DNA of 64,000 nt, taken from positions 2,761,174 through 2,825,173 of the forward strand of contig OX439045.1 in NCBI GenBank assembly GCA_949317995.1. The letters are read 5' to 3'. A model generated the notes under the pieces. The model was not told where the DNA came from. It made no database searches and saw only the letters and a list, made by a program, of their open reading frames with translations. The translations under genes were made by a program, and so were the position numbers. Below are positions 50,564-62,300 of this stretch, piece after piece (position 1 is the first letter of the stretch; the number at the start of each line of letters is the position of its first letter). This DNA comes from Acholoe squamosa (Eukaryota > Annelida > Polychaeta > Phyllodocida > Polynoidae).

Positions 50564-51253
50564 CCTTGACCTACATCCACACAACCTTGACCTAGATGCT
50601 CGACCTTGACCTTTGACCTCACCCAAGTGTACAGTACGTCTGTTGGTTCGTCAGTCAGTCCCGATGAGTCCATTACACCATGTTATACTCCCTAACATAC
50701 GTAATCCTCTACTTGGTAAGATATCGGTGTTACGCTCCTGCAGCTTTCTTATCAACACCACCCTCACGCAACTCCCTCATCCCAGTCATCATGGCTTTTT
50801 GCACCTGTTTCACTGCTTATTGTATCCAAACCCCATTGAATGGTTGATAATCTCTGTGCTCTATGGCCTGAATGTTGTATTCTATAGGACATGATAGGTG
50901 TCCATCCATGCATGAATTCTATATGCATTGATTCCCTCATTGTATATTTGGTACTAACATTTCCACCACCCATTATTTTATTCATGACTCTATTCTTGTA
51001 CATGATATGCCATCTTTTTCAGCCATGTATCAGTGGACCTGCTATATTTTCTGAGTGCATCTTCACTACTTGTCTTAGAGTGTCCCTTTTATCATTAAAA
51101 ATCCTTTATACGCTCTATTTGCAGTGCACCTTGGTCATGCTCTAGTAGTCACATATACAATGTAGTTTACATAACTGCTAGAAATCATAAGGATTTTAAC
51201 TGACAAGTCTTCACTTGTTTAAAGCAATGTTTTTCTTCTCCTTCTAGATTGGA

Positions 51254-51512
51254 AATAAAAATAGATTAAAAATCCTAGAACTGAAGGAAGCCTGATTAAG
51301 TCACCTGTGTAATCTTTTATGGAAAGACATAAATGCAGGAATGAAATTCAAATCATGAAAGATTTAGTGGGTAATGATATTGAAAAACAGAGACCCTTCC
51401 TTCTTACTGTTTTTGAATGTCAATATTGTGTGTACCGGCATTCTGCTGCATCATTATCAATGTCCCATGCCCAAGTATGGCCTCTGTGGGTTGAAATGTG
51501 CTCACAAATAAA
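51254..51512 (+). promoter_or_regulatory. candidate polyadenylation signals of the exon 25 transcript
   Basis: AATAAA at 51254-51259 and again at 51507-51512, the second followed by a T-rich stretch (TTTTATGATTTTATTGTTG). They would give 3' UTRs of about 0.7 and 1.0 kb after the stop at 50563. Confidence 0.4.
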
Positions 51513-51848
51513 TTATTGCACTTTTATGATTTTATTGTTGCATGAATATGTCAATTTATTACCCAATTGGATGTTCTCTAGATCAGCCAGTCAGTAGAAC
51601 TTGTATATTTTGTGAAATTGGTCAATTGATAAAATCATGTCTATGTTGACCTACATTCTAATAACCTCAAAAAAAAAGAAGAAAAATGAATGTTTTAATC
51701 CCACAAATTACAGTTAAATACTCTTTGATATTGGAGGTGGAAAAAAGTGTATATCTTGGTTTTAGATTATGGGGGATACATTTTATGGTACTTCATCAAA
51801 ATACTGCAATCCCTTGGCAAAAAAAATATGGGCGGATGACTCTTGAGG

Positions 51849-52085
51849 TACCGTAATCTCCTGTGTATAAGACGCGTCTTATACACCAAACAAAGGCCAG
51901 GTGCATCTTATAGGATTTCCACAAGAAGGGGGTGCGTCTTATAAGCGAGGTTTTTTTTATTATAGAAATGTACTAATCTTACAAAAATCACCCCTAAGAG
52001 GTGCGTCTTATACGCGAACCAGCCTTTCCTGAGTTGGGGTGCGTCTTATACGCATACTGCATCTTATACGTGAGAGATTACGGTA
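51849..52085. mobile_element. MITE of the CCGTAATCTCCCGCGTA family, opposite orientation
   Basis: 237 bp, TACCGTAATCTCCTGTGTAT to TACGTGAGAGATTACGGTA. Its interior is the reverse complement of the copies at 24748 and 46586. Confidence 0.82.
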
Positions 52086-52589
52086 GTGTTAGTATCTACC
52101 CCTGATGTTCCAATGTTGTTTGAAACTAGTCTTACCCAATCTTGTTTTGTATTTACATAAACTATGTATTAATTACTGTTGCATTGAGACATTGGTCCCC
52201 TGGTGCCTATTTCCCCTGATGCTAATTAAATCAATTTGTGACTTTCAGCTTTTATGATTGCTGCCTCATCTTTATATGGGTTAGTGGCTGTTTTGTCTTC
52301 TGTATAAAATATGTCTAAATGTCATTCAAACTCAGAAATCTAAATCAACTAAACTTAACAAATTAACCAGTGACGTCCACCTCTGCAGTGAGATGAGGAA
52401 AATCTAAGAGTCTTTAGAATTCAGCAAGTATACAAATGGTAAATGATATAAAGTGTAGAGTTTGGATGAATTCAGACCCATTTTATGTATATGTGTTGTT
52501 TCATATGATATTCTATCTGCATGTCTTGTCTGCACTGTCAAGAGTTAAGAAGCAGATCACCCAGCCTTAGTCCACCTCACTATTCAAGG

Positions 52590-52700
52590 CCGCTAATGCA
52601 GGAGTGCATCATGCCTATTGGTCATCATGATGCAGGAGTGCATCATGCCTATTGGTCATCATGATGCAGGAGTGCATCATGCCTATTGGTCGGCCCAATT
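52590..52700 (+). repeat. 34-bp tandem array of the GCATCATG repeat
   Basis: Three consecutive units of GCAGGAGTGCATCATGCCTA then TTGGTCATCATGAT. Here the repeat spreads in tandem and not as a hairpin. Confidence 0.85.
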
Positions 52701-53075
52701 CAGAATTCAGATGTTTACATAGAGGCTGATATGCACATCTATGAAATCACATGCCGACTCTCTTCTCTGACTCTGGGAACATTTTCTATCCAAACCAACA
52801 TATGCATATGAGATGAACCTCTATGCTGAAATTCGACTCTATACCAATATTCTACCATTGGGTATCGTGACGACCATTGGGCATGATGCATTAATGCAGT
52901 ATGAGTCTTTCTAGCTGTAGATGGATATTTATAAACTTCATCTTTCTCTTCCAGTGCACTTGAAGAATTCTTATTTTGTTACATATGTCTGTTTCATATA
53001 TGATTAAAGTACACCAACTATAGTTTACATGTACAAAAGTGTTCAAGGGCAGTTAACCCTTTAAAGACGAATAAT

Positions 53076-53353
53076 GCCGTGTAATCTCCCGTGTATAAGG
53101 CAAGTCTTATATGGGGGGTTTTAGTTCTACCTGGATCCACAAGGGGGACACCAAGACCTTTCTTTTGATATGTTACACTCCCATGTGGCCACATATGCTG
53201 CATATGGGGTCCAGTGGGGTCCTAGGGGTCCAAGCAACACATAGCTTTTTGAATTTTGAGAATCCATTCAGTAGAAGAGAAGTTATGAATTTTTGATTTT
53301 TTTTACCGTATTCTAAAACTCTAGATGCGCCTTATACGCGGGAGATTACGGTA
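53076..53353. mobile_element. MITE, GGATCCACAAGGGGGACACC subfamily
   Basis: Second copy of the 32519 subfamily, left end CCGTGTAATCTCCCGTGTAT, right end CGCGGGAGATTACGGTA. Confidence 0.78.
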
Positions 53354-53991
53354 TTCCCATTGGTACAGTGTTAAGTTAGTACCTAACACTTGCTTGTTTC
53401 AACATTTCTTTTTTCAAATTGACAAATCACCAAGTCACCAAATTGTTCTTTACACCAGACACAGCCACAATAGGAAGGTTTGTTTTCATTCTTCACACTG
53501 GCCGGTCACTCAATTATATATGCTGGAAATGGGCTAATATGTTGGTTATTATTTATAAGTGTCTTTTTATAGGTGTTTGTATAGATGTAAGTGTGGGTTA
53601 GAATTAGTAGCCTTTTATATGCTTCTTCTTGTTTATCTTTGTATGATTTTACTATGTATTAGTTAGAGACATAGAAGTGTAGTGGTACAGAGGTGGTCAT
53701 CATACTTTTTAGCAAGAGGGTTTGTGATGGTTGGGTCAACAAGTTTCAGACCCCTCTCGGGGGACCAGAAAACCTTGGACCTTTTTTATGGATTGCTGGA
53801 AAATAGACGGCCATTTAAAAAAAGCTTGTATACAACCTGAAAAAAAAATTGAAAAATGATCACTCTGTTAAGTAGAACACCTCTACTTTGAGCATGTATA
53901 AAACCATTAGTTTTATGTCTCAATCCTCAATGGATTGTCCCAGTTTGACGTGGAAATAAAGTGCAGAAATGGCCACACATATGAGGCTAGT

Positions 53992-54082
53992 AAAGCACCA
54001 TAGATATTGGTCCTCATGCTGCATGGATGCTGCCCTGGTGACTTTCTGTCAGGGCTACATTCCTGCATGCTGATAACCAATG
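53992..54082. repeat. GCATCATG-related palindrome, diverged
   Basis: CATGCTGCATGGATGCTGCC and GGGCTACATTCCTGCATGCT as arms. Confidence 0.55.
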
Positions 54083-54249
54083 GGTTAATGGCATTAATGA
54101 CTTTGTGATAGTTAACATGTTAATGTGAAGAAAAAGGGGGGCGAATGAAACGAAAATGTAAATTAGGCCATTCTTATCAAATTAGTCCATTTGATATTCA
54201 ATATATTCCTGAAAAGTTGATAATAATAGTGATGTTTTTTTGTTTGCAG

Positions 54250-54279
54250 TATTGGCCACCGTCACCACTGAAAAAATAA
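54250..54279 (+). CDS. GOLGA4: possible alternative 3' terminal exon of the golgin
   Basis: After a strong acceptor (TTTTTTTGTTTGCAG) the phase 0 frame from exon 24 reads YWPPSPLKK then TAA. A short tail starting with an aromatic pair is closer in size to the short alternative tails of vertebrate golgin-245 than the Gly-rich exon 25 is. It would give a 3' UTR reaching the AATAAA at 58954. This is inference from splice signal and frame only. Confidence 0.4.
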   Translation, partial: YWPPSPLKK

Positions 54280-54765
54280 CCCCAATGTATACATGGACCA
54301 CAATGTGACCTATGCCTTACACGATCATTGTGATTACACTGACACGGCTCATAATATGGAGTCGCGAAGGACGCACTCACAGCTGCTGAAGTTACCCCAG
54401 GGATCAACAAAAAACAAACATGGACTGCACGGTCTGCATAAATCTCACCAATCAACACATGTGTTAGTAATGTGGGGATGTCAAAGGTGAAGGTCAAACC
54501 CTTTACGGACCACACAACGTATCAAGACGGTGAATTCATTTAGCATTATATCATCTAGATTTAAGTGCTTCGGTACATCGAGCAGCCAAATGTATGACCT
54601 CCGTGGGCTCGCTATGCTGCGTGAATACCGCGCGTATAAGGCCCGTCTTATAGGTGAGGATCAAGTCCTGCTCTACCTTATAGAATCGGCCAAAGTTGAG
54701 GTGCACCTTATAGGTGAAGATATAGATCCTGAAGGTGCGCTGCATATGCAAGGTATTACAGTGCT

Positions 54766-54920
54766 TACCGTAATCTCCCGCGTATAAGGCGCGTCTTATA
54801 GGCCAAACAAAAGGCTGCTGGGTCTTATACGTGGGAGGAAAATTGCCTTGATTTTGGGGTGCGCCTTATAGGGGGGGGGGGTATTTTTACTATAGAACAG
54901 TACTAAAATAACAAAAATCT
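54766..54920. mobile_element. truncated MITE of the CCGTAATCTCCCGCGTA family
   Basis: Left end TACCGTAATCTCCCGCGTAT and about 150 bp of interior (CTATAGAACAGTACTAAAAT). The right end is missing. Confidence 0.65.
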
Positions 54921-55620
54921 GTGAAGAACCAGTATGAGCTGAATGTTGTTGAAATGTGGGCCATGAATATGGCTCCCTGTTAGTATACACGACCATATAC
55001 AGCATTTTGTGATAATAGTTAAGTGCTGTACGTATACAAACATGTTACTAATTATGTAGAAATGATATAATTTACTGCAAATGGCAACTTGAAAATGATA
55101 ATGCCTTGACTATGTTGTCGCCTTAGTGCAAGAAGGTTGTAACTGATATTTTGGAAAAATTGAGTTTCCTTCCATTTTAACATCTATTGACCTATATCTA
55201 GCTACTATGAAAGTATTGAAGCTCTATAATAGTCATGCCTACAGGCCCTGGGCCATATTGCTGTTTCCACTTTGTTTTATAGTAAGTGGAACACTTCTTT
55301 TACCTCTCCTGCTAAACTTGAAAACTGAAAAATACAACCTTCTTGCACTAAGACGACCATGTTATCCATAATAAGGAGATTTAGTAGACCAGGGATGGTA
55401 AGATGTTGACCCATGTATAAACACCATAGTGTCAGAACGATGTACAGTAATTGCTTCTTAAAGCGCAGGGTTCCCAAATGAATTTACATTACATTTTACT
55501 GCAGGTGTTAGGGCCCCCTGAAACCCTCTTTAAAAGATCTCCTATGAGCTCGGGTCCTGCATTGGTGCAGGGGGAAAACAGGTTTTTGAAATTGTTTCGC
55601 ACAGGTATTTATGGTACAAA

Positions 55621-55742
55621 TGCAGGGATGAAAGCCTTCAGGGACTTCCCTGATTTCAGGGATTCTGAAAAAAAAACCAGGATTTTGGACCGATATTGGA
55701 CAATTTCAGTGATTTTTGTGCTCTGTTACTTTCATCCCTGCA
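55621..55742. mobile_element. MITE of the CAGGGATGAAAG family
   Basis: 122 bp with 14-bp inverted ends, TGCAGGGATGAAAG and CTTTCATCCCTGCA. Best-preserved member of its family here. Confidence 0.8.
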
Positions 55743-55871
55743 AATGTATTCTTGGCAAGCTGCTCGGACTAGATGCATTGGCAAAATGTATTAGAGCACC
55801 ATGTAGCCCTTTATGGGTTAGATAATAAGATGATGTCTTCACTAGGTGCTTCTGTTGCACCAGTTATGGGG

Positions 55872-56109
55872 TTACTGTAAACTCCCGCGTATAAGACGCG
55901 TCTTATACGCCAAACAAAATGCTGGTGCGTCTTATAGCTTGCTCTCAAGTTGGGGGTTCGTCTTATACGAGGGGTAATTTTACTATAAAACAGTACTGAA
56001 TTTACAAAATTGTGCCCTAAGAGGTGCGTCTTATACGTGAAAAGGCCTTTGCTGAGTTTGGGGTGCGTCTTCTATGCGCACCGCGTCTTCTACGCGGGAG
56101 AATACGGTA
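55872..56109. mobile_element. MITE of the CCGTAATCTCCCGCGTA family
   Basis: TACTGTAAACTCCCGCGTAT to TACGCGGGAGAATACGGTA, 238 bp. Confidence 0.78.
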
Positions 56110-57839
56110 GTAACTTTGTACAAACCATTCAGGTTAACGATAACAATACCTTGTACATAGACAAAGTAGGTGTAGACAATGAACCATCGTGTGGCGCAAC
56201 TCAACGAACCTATTTCCATGTGTATATATAAATGCTTGTATATGCATTCAGACATCATGAATTACACACAAAAGGCAAGTTTTTGTCCAAATACATTGCA
56301 ATTACTTGAAGTGCTACTCCTCGTGCACTCTTGTTTCACATATGTGTATGTTGTATATAGAATGCTTCTTCTCACCAGTAAATTTGTCTGGAGCCATTTG
56401 ATAGCATTATCCACAACTTTGGCTTCGTTGAATGTTTTACCATGTTGCGCAATGTCATTTAACATGAAGTGAATTATTCTTTCTTTGCCCTGCCCGACCC
56501 AACTCTTAGCAGCAGCTTCTTAAAAAATCCATATGCAATATTCAGCAAGAGCCCTGTTTACGTACCGTAGTAACCTACTTTGAGATGTAACTTGATGATC
56601 ACTTATATACCAGTTTTCTTTAAATCAAAGTTTCTATCATTAACTTTGCATAGTATATTCTCATCATAAATGATTAATACTACATTGAATATATTCCATA
56701 TCTCTTTTTGTTTAATTGATTGATAAACCTTTCATGGTCCTTTCACTTACTTCTAAGGTATCCCTGTGGTGTATTTATGGAAGTGGTTGAGTGTCAAAAT
56801 CAAAATGTGTGTTCCTCTATCACTGTCTATTGGTGTATGAAATATTACAGTAAAAACTTGCAAAAAGCCACAGCTTACAAACTATTTCAGATGGGGGGCT
56901 TGCACTTGAGTCTTACATTTATATATAGACTAAAGTAAGGAATAAGGATCATTTCATGCCCTTGCTGCAGCATATAGCTTCCTCAAAAACTCTCGGTGTG
57001 GCATATGCAGTTTTTTTGCGGTTTTATTGTCGTTTAGTGAATGACCATTTACGAATGTCATGTTCTCTGGTGGTGACTGAATGTCTTTGTGTGATACTTG
57101 TGATATCTTTATGACTGTCTCATGCTGGAATATTACTGATCAAATCATGCAAAATTATAGCTACTAATGTATATATAGTAAAAACAGGCCCAATCATGAC
57201 AGTGCTGTTAATAGTATTATAGTCATATACCGGGATTTCTATGTCCTATTTTGAATGTCTGAGTTCCTAAATGGCCCACAGATGTAAAACTTAAACAAAT
57301 AAACATAAAAATGTCCTATTTAGTTTTAAAACCTTGTACAATGGGCAATTTAAAACAAATCTGACCTTAAAGAATAAAAGCAAAAATTGTCTGTTTCCCA
57401 AGCCAAACTCTGTTCCAAAGAAATATTCCTATAAGAAAGAAATGCTGAATTTATAAATGATTGATATAAACTAATTGCCATGTAACAATTAGTGCAGTAG
57501 AATAGATGGATTGAAAAGTGGCACCTGTTAAATTGTTTACTGCTATAGATGTTAGATTAAAGCTCAAATAAAATCAACATTTCATAAAATTTTGAAAAAG
57601 TGACATGGTTAGCATATGCAATGGAGAAAATGAGAGAATATGAATAAAACAAATTTGAATGGTAATGAGCTTCCATACTGGTGTGTGACTGGTTCCCTTA
57701 TTAATAGGGCTGTTTTTTTTTTACATGCTATAATTTTGTTGCTTACTAAGCAGTTTAGCAAACCCCTGTAAGGTGGCTGCCTAATATAACATTAAACCTA
57801 TGAGATTGAAGTCAGTGTTACTAATGGTTACCCTATTCT

Positions 57840-58080
57840 GTTTGTACCTTAAAGTATAAGCACATATAAGCCATGGCTTGTACACAAACCATAAGCCCCT
57901 GTGCCTTATAGGATCACCCCAAAGAAGGAGTATGGCATATATAGGTGGGTATTTAACGCTATAGCGCGGTACTAAACCTTCATTTTTGAAGCCCCGGGTG
58001 TGGCTTATATGCGGGTGTGGCTTATACACAGGGATCCGTCTTAAAGCTGCATGCGTCTATAAGCTGGGGTTATATGGTAA
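57840..58080. mobile_element. degenerate MITE remnant (GTGTGGCTTATA motifs)
   Basis: Scattered CACATATAAGCC, GTGTGGCTTATA and TTATATGGTAA pieces resemble the CCGTAAATTC family. The ends are no longer clear. Confidence 0.4.
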
Positions 58081-58953
58081 CAATTATGCACATATACAAA
58101 CCTAATCATGACTAGAATTACACTTCAAACACTTGCAGCAGGTCAGTGCATTTAGTTGTGGTTGCACTTTGTTGAATTCATGCAATTTCTGCTACCTTAT
58201 ATCGGGTAATTGCTGCTTGGGTATTTAATGAAATTCAGATAGTTTTGCTTTGGTTGCTTAATGGGTGTAAACATACAAATTTAATTTAAAGTATTGTTCA
58301 TTGCAAATTTACAATTTACTCCTGGGAAAGAAGTTTCTTTTTGTTTTCATTCTTATTCAGTATCATAGTGAACCAATGCAAAATTATGTTGTTATCTTAA
58401 TTTTCATTATACCATATTATGTATTTGTTTGTAGAGAAGGCAGAGGGGAAAATTCACACATACCAATAAATACTTTTTTTGCACTTTCTGAATAAATAGT
58501 AGGTTGTACACATCATTCAAATTGTGAGAGGTATGGATTTCACACTATGGTGGGAAGAGGTCATGTAATACAAGAAAAATATTGTACAAATCAGCCTTGT
58601 CCATTCACCAAATTCAATAGGACTCACTTGAGTGTGTTTACACTGAAAATACTACATTTGTGGTTGATAATTTTACCTCGAGTATTTCAGTGTCCCAGAA
58701 GTGAGAAACCTGGTCATGCACATGCATGATGATATACGCATGAATTCACAAACCACTATACGTGTAGTTCCCAATCAAAGCGTCAAAAGGAGAGATGCCA
58801 GCGCTTGTACAAATTATGAAGGCAATTCAATTTGAGAAAAACAGTGTATTATGCTATCTGAAAGTTCCCATGGTATTAGAATGCAGTTTTATTGTACATA
58901 ACGCTACAGCGTGGCCTGATTAATTTATAAACACGAGGGGGAGAAAATGAGAA

Positions 58954-58959
58954 AATAAA
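58954..58959 (+). promoter_or_regulatory. polyadenylation signal on the + strand (candidate end of the golgin transcript)
   Basis: AATAAA followed by TGTATTTTGAT and then the GT-rich TGTGTTGTTTCATTTTT, a good downstream element. It lies 200 bp from the convergent carboxypeptidase end and would serve transcripts that use the 54250 terminal exon. Confidence 0.45.
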
Positions 58960-59160
58960 ATGTATTTTGATATAATCTGGTATTGTGTTGTTTCATTTTT
59001 TGGAAATGGAAAATTTTGTGTCCTTTTTAAATATGACCAGAAAGAAGGAGTATGTGCTTAGTAGGGTATGTACACTCGTAAAATCAAAAATAAGTGGGTT
59101 AAACTTTACATCTATTTAATGTTTCAAAGAAAGAACACGTATCAAGCCTTATCTAATATG

Positions 59161-59166
59161 TTTATT
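59161..59166 (-). promoter_or_regulatory. polyadenylation signal overlapping the carboxypeptidase stop codon
   Basis: On the minus strand the end reads AAC TAA TAAA, so AATAAA begins inside the TAA stop. If used, the 3' UTR is only some 15-30 bases. A second in-frame TAA follows. Confidence 0.6.
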
Positions 59167-59346
59167 AGTTCTCGAGATGCTCAATCTCCCTCATCATAGC
59201 AACAACACCATTCCACACCTCGACAAATGACTTGGGAATCTCAGACTTGTCCACAATGAAGTTGGATCCACGCAGCTCCAAGGCGAAGGGATATTTGACG
59301 TTCAAGTTGTCGTAGGCATAACTGATCTCATCCCCTGTTGCTGGGT
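59165..59346 (-). CDS. carboxypeptidase last exon: catalytic Glu270
   Basis: 182 bp after CATTACAG. PATGDEISYAYDNLNVKY then PFALELRG with the catalytic glutamate, ending MMREIEHLEN and TAA. Isoleucine at position 255 favours A-type specificity for hydrophobic C-terminal residues. Confidence 0.94.
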
Positions 59347-62300
59347 CTGTAATGGGAAAGTTTATAATGCTCATTTTATTTTGTATGAAACTATGTAAGA
59401 GAAATCTGTAGGAATATCTACCAATTTTTCCCTGCTATTACTTTTCAAAGATTTGTTAAGTTATTCATCTGAGGTACATTTTCTTCCTAAAAAGTGAATT
59501 TGATGAGATTTTTTATCTGAATCTAATGTGTTGATAAAGTAATAAATCTAATAATGGAGGTTTAAGTGTTGTTTTTTTTAAGGGCTGGAAAGTTTCACCC
59601 CTCTGACTTGAGCGGAAGGTGATGGTTGATTCTTGTGAGGTAAATTCAAAAACATTGAAAATAAAAAGGTATATTGCCATACATATGGCTTTCTTAGGGC
59701 ATTCTAACAAAATTTAACTTATGCAAAATAATGAAACATAGGGTATTCATTATTGGATCTTTATATCACCTTTTAAGACTTATTGAGAATAGTAAACTAC
59801 TTACAGATTGTCTCACAGATTGTCCCCTTCTTCCAGGTCCCATACCCTCCAAATGTAGACTCCAAGGCATTGACAGCAGCATTGGTCACTTGCATCTAGA
59901 TAATTAGATATACTGATTTCAAATATCTATATCTTTTTTAAACCTCTTCAGGAAAGTTTAAGCTAGGGGCACGCAAAATATCCATGGCAGCAATTGTTCA
60001 ATATCCCAGATTTAAAAAAATATTCAGATATGATCTTGTAGCCATATTGGCCTCCAAAGACAGTTACCATAAAACCTCATACAGGCTGACCAAATATTCT
60101 AGCAAAATAATGAGTCATATATTTTCGTAATTTGGTATTTGTAAGTTTATGATTGGCAGTTATTGCTTTAGGGTGCTTCAAGAGCCTCAGATTAAGCTTT
60201 TTCTCATGTTAGGGGGTTGGTGCATAATAGTGTGGCATAAATAAGCAAATGTTCATGACCATGGGATATTTTTACATCGTATTCCCCTCTGTGGGACTGG
60301 CGTATCCCACGAAGCCATTATATGGCTAAGTGGGATACGACCAGTCCCACAGAGGGGAATACGATGTGAAAAATCCAATGGAAGTGGACATTTGCATTTA
60401 TGTCATGGCCTAGGGGGTTATTTTGCTTTTAAATAAAGAAAAACAGCTCAGATCTGTTCAAAATCCAAGATGGCAGACACCCATTGAATACGGACACATT
60501 GTATTCAATGCCCCCCATTGAATATGGCGGTTCTAGTACTAATCTATAGTGACGTCCGTATCAGCTATGACATAAATGAGAGGTTTTATAGTACAAAGAT
60601 CAAGTTGAGCTGACTTTACCAGTTGGTCATGTTTGGCGGTCCTGACACACTGTAGTCCGCGGTGTCCGTATGTGTGTCCGTATGGGAACATCCACATCTT
60701 ACCCATAGCATGTATGCACAGCCACGCTAAGAGGTCCTGACTCTACAACACAAATACAAACTGTAGTGACACTGTATCTACATCCTACTTTACACCCTAG
60801 CTGTACATTTGGCTTCATCTTTCTTAAATCAAAATATTCATGCAGTGTAGGTTTTCATAGTTACCCGGCTCAGTCTGGTTGAGAAGTTGACAATGTTCTT
60901 GGTCTCTGGCTCAGAGTTGGGGCCTGGTCCTGGGTAGGTCATGGCACAGGGGTTGCTGCTGGCTCCCTCCTCTGTACCAAATACATGGGTGGGATATTTA
61001 ACATATAGGATGATGCACATATTCTAAGCATTACTGAGCCATGTCCTGTAATATGTACCAGTAAGGATTGTATTGGAGCGTGCTAGTCAAGATGCTCCTG
61101 TATGCCTTTTGGATAAACATGCGAATTTACAAAATAATGCTAATTCACCATAATTCATCATTTCGAGATGCCCTCCTGGTAATTAACTCACTTCCAAAGT
61201 AGGCTTCAAAGTTCCTGTTAAGGTCAGATCCAACACATTGAGATCCAAGGAAGGGCACGCGGCGGTTCTTTCTCCAGTAACGATCCTATTGACATACATT
61301 ATGTAAATCAACAGATTAAGCTTTAGTTATCAATCTAATGTTAAGTTTAAATCTTCCATAATGATGAAATAGGTTGGATATCAATTTAATTATGTCATTT
61401 TGTCTTACACAAAGAAAACTGTTAAATTGATATGGTCTTCTACTTCAACCATTGGCAAATTTCTAATTAAGGCTTTCATAATTTCATAATGTCTTTTTAT
61501 CAAGTCGAACAATGGTCTCATACTTACAACATCCCATGAGTGTACATAACCGTCAGGGTTACCAACGGGTAAGAAGTAGAAGTCGTACTTGTCAACAAGA
61601 CTCGTCACCTCTGGGTCTGACCCATATCGTGTGATCAACTGAAAATTGATCAGTCTTGAAATAAATGTATGCTGCTATCAATGAATAACTATGAGCAGAA
61701 ACTGAATATTTGTGTGAGAATATACAAAAGATGTTGATAAGAAATATCCTCTGCAGCACTAGTCTCATGAACTATAAAGTAATATTAAAACATGATTTCT
61801 CATATCTGTGTCTGTGCATGTAGCATGGGAGAAGCATTGACCTTCTGTTCTGGATTTTATCATGTAAGCTATGGTACACTCAATATACTTCTTGTGATGT
61901 GATGAACTTGTGATTCTTCCAATCTTGTTACAAGAGCTTTCAGCAAAACCTATGGTATTTACTGAATTCAATTTCTCTCAAGAAAATAATCTTAACAGGA
62001 GTTGATACATGTAACATTCTCTACAATGAAGCAGTATATTGCAATATAATGATAACAGTTACAAATGATACCTACAATATAATGATAACAGTTACAAATG
62101 ACACCTACAATATAATGATAACAGTTACAAATGACACCTACAATATAATGATAACGGTTACAAATGACACCTACAATATAATGATAACAGTTACAAATGA
62201 CACCTACAATATAATGATAACAGTTACAAATGACACCTACAATATAATGATAACAGTTACAAATGACACCTACAATATAATGATAACAGTTACAAATGAT

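Larger units (their letters stand above)
47061..50353 (+). other. golgin intron 24
   Basis: The 3.3-kb intron between GRIP and tail exons. Holds TCAGGGAA repeats (47290-47680), a TA microsatellite, the MITE with the 86-bp array, and GCATCATG repeats. The last 0.7 kb is AT-rich. Confidence 0.65.
50564..54249 (+). other. 3' UTR of the exon 25 transcript and intergenic or intronic sequence
   Basis: After the stop come CCTTGACCTTTGACCT-like repeats (50565-50620), candidate polyadenylation signals, two MITEs and the 34-bp array. No further protein-coding exon found. Confidence 0.6.
54280..59160 (+). other. putative long 3' UTR or intergenic sequence
   Basis: AT-rich with four MITEs. No ORF has family features. 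Ends at the AATAAA (58954) facing the carboxypeptidase 3' end. Confidence 0.5.

Noticed and set aside
50384..50673. Minus-strand frames opposite the last golgin exon
   Set aside because: Shadow of the Gly/Pro-rich tail. No splice support.
54293..54490. A 65-residue His-rich open frame after the alternative acceptor
   Set aside because: Not in phase with the golgin, no family features, and the in-phase reading stops after nine codons.
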